Positions 41,262 to 42,174 of a stretch of 42,174 nucleotides of DNA are shown piece by piece. The stretch comes from Alphaproteobacteria bacterium (GTDB lineage Bacteria; Pseudomonadota; Alphaproteobacteria; Caedimonadales; UBA9215). The stretch covers positions 1 to 42,174 of the forward strand of contig JAACSN010000014.1 of NCBI GenBank assembly GCA_009993885.1, read 5' to 3'. Both the position numbers and the translations under genes were made by a program. The notes beneath the pieces are model-generated. The model was not told the DNA's origin and made no database searches. It saw only the letters and a program-made list of their open reading frames with translations. Position 1 is the first letter of the stretch. The number at the start of each line of letters is the position of its first letter.

Positions 41262-42174
41262 ATGGCTATAAGCGACATCATTGCAAAAGCAAAACGCGCC
41301 TTAGAGGAACTTAGGCGCGCAAGAGAACTTGCGCAACAAAAAGTCAACGCCAACCCTTCTAAAGCAAATCTTAACGAACTTAAACGCCTTGATGAAAAGA
41401 TTGAAAAAACACAAGAAACCATTCAACAAGGTGCAGGCTCTGCTTCAGAGCCACAAACGTCTTCTGCCTCTGAGGATTCTAGCACAACTTCTACAGAAAA
41501 TGCTCCGAGTGATCCGTCTCAAAATACGCCTGAAGACAGCAATGCAGATACAATAGGTTCCGATGTGTCTGAAGAGACACAGCCTGTAGATGACGCGGGT
41601 GATATTGAAGGCGAGCCTGCAACGGACGAAGAATCTGCAGACGAAGACGAAGAAACTGCAAGCGAGGAAGAAACTGCAAGCGAGGAAGAAGAAACTGCAG
41701 AGGACGAAGAATCTGTAGACGAGGATGAAGAAACTGCAAGCGAGGACGAGGAATCTGCAGACGAAGAATCTGTAGACGAGGATGAAGAAACTGCAGGCGA
41801 AGAAGAAGCTGCAAGCGAGGAAGAAGAAACCGCTGAGGACGAAGAAACTGCAAGCGAGGACGAGGAATCTGCAGACGAGGACGAAACTGCAAGCGAAGAA
41901 GAAGCTGCAAGCGAGGAAGAAGAATCTGTAGAGGAGGATGAAGAAACTGCAGAGGACGAAGAATCTGCAGACGAAGAAGAAACTGCAAGCGAGGAAGAAG
42001 AAACCGCTGAGGACGAAGAATCTGTAGACGAGGACGAAACTGCAAGCGAAGAAGAAGCTGCAAGCGAGGAGGAAGAAACTGCAGACGAGGACGAGGAATC
42101 TGCAGACGAAGAAGAAACTGCAGACGAGGATGAAGAAGCTGCAAGCGAGGAAGAAGAAACCGCTGAGGACGAAG
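41262..42174 (+). CDS. Acidic repeat protein with charged helical head (3' end outside window)
   Basis: The frame is open from ATG 41262 to the window end (304 codons, no stop). AGGGAGG lies 4 bases before the ATG, a very good ribosome site. Residues 1-57 form a charged, probably coiled-coil helix (AKAKRALEELRRARELAQQK, LNELKRLDEKIEKTQETIQQ). Residues 58-120 are Ser/Thr/Pro/Asp-rich. From about residue 122 on the sequence is tandem units of 6-8 residues of the form (E/D)E(S/T)(A/V)(S/D/E)(E/D)EE, almost only Glu, Asp, Ser, Thr and Ala. No signal peptide or membrane segment is seen. The extreme negative charge suggests binding of cations or basic proteins; no function is claimed. The opposite strand also has a long open frame, but it is a low-complexity shadow. 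Confidence 0.8.
   Translation, partial: MAISDIIAKAKRALEELRRARELAQQKVNANPSKANLNELKRLDEKIEKTQETIQQGAGSASEPQTSSASEDSSTTSTENAPSDPSQNTPEDSNADTIGSDVSEETQPVDDAGDIEGEPATDEESADEDEETASEEETASEEEETAEDEESVDEDEETASEDEESADEESVDEDEETAGEEEAASEEEETAEDEETASEDEESADEDETASEEEAASEEEESVEEDEETAEDEESADEEETASEEEETAEDEESVDEDETASEEEAASEEEETADEDEESADEEETADEDEEAASEEEETAEDE
41625..42174 (+). repeat. Degenerate tandem repeat array inside the acidic protein gene
   Basis: Purine-rich units of 18-24 bases (for example GAAGAAACTGCAAGCGAG and GACGAGGAATCTGCAGAC) are repeated many times to the window edge. Larger blocks, such as GAATCTGTAGACGAGGATGA at two places near 41708 and 41767, are duplicated as well. All steps keep the reading frame, so length can change without frameshift. 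Confidence 0.85.

Noticed and set aside
41491..42144. Long minus-strand open frame rich in Leu, Arg, Pro and Gln
   Set aside because: It is the complement of the acidic repeat gene; the repeats avoid stops on both strands. It has no ribosome site and no natural protein composition.
1..42174. CRISPR array or rRNA operon
   Set aside because: No regularly spaced identical repeats with unique spacers and no rRNA-like conserved blocks were seen. The only tandem array is the coding acidic repeat at the right end.

Overview
The window looks like a piece of an alphaproteobacterial chromosome with moderate to low G+C. The best guess is a relative of the intracellular Holosporales/Paracaedibacter-type bacteria. 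This rests on gene content: an Hda-type DnaA paralogue beside an AI-2E-type permease and a CDP-alcohol phosphatidyltransferase, a Tim44-like (TimA) protein, a DUF465 mini-protein, a short PutA, a Gram-negative porin and part of a type VI secretion system. The assignment is an inference and was not tested by any search.

Layout, left half. The window opens inside the 3' end of a large RTX/von Willebrand adhesin-like gene (1-1593). Seven tightly packed minus-strand genes follow, read from 7641 down to 1590: pepA, holC, ndk, a DUF2066 exported protein, a CDP-alcohol phosphatidyltransferase, an AI-2E-type permease and hda. Several of these overlap, which suggests one operon with translational coupling. 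Diverging from it is a Sec-exported TPR protein (7824-8570), then rnr (RNase R, 8689-11100). Convergent with rnr are an Smr-domain protein and a TimA-like protein. Next come a plus-strand pair, a FlaR-like P-loop kinase and a class D beta-lactamase (12584-13929), then tag, a cold-shock protein, csaA and a tRNA-Ser(GCU) gene (15551-15643).

Middle. Just beyond the tRNA gene lies a visibly A+T-richer two-gene module on the minus strand (15833-18371). One protein is a short SMC/Rad50-like ATPase with a central CxxC hook. The other carries a D...QxK nuclease-like motif, and its upstream region appears frameshifted at an A7 tract. This looks like a Lamassu/ABC-three-component-type defence module and is the most interesting system in the window. 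Then follow a TerC-family membrane protein, a bifunctional PutA without an N-terminal DNA-binding domain, an exported alpha/beta hydrolase, a frameshifted IS630-like transposase remnant and an S9-type peptidase reduced to its catalytic domain.

Right half. A minus-strand cluster (34744 down to 25185) encodes a SPOR-domain membrane protein, TssJ, TssK, TssL, TssM and TssA. These are the membrane complex and baseplate-linked parts of a T6SS; sheath, tube, spike and ClpV genes are not in the window. A porin, a PuuD-like glutamine amidotransferase, dnaB, a family 2 glycosyltransferase, a DUF465 protein and a mixed-signature phosphofructokinase follow. The window ends inside an open frame (41262-42174) for a protein with a charged helical head and a long, highly acidic repeat region.
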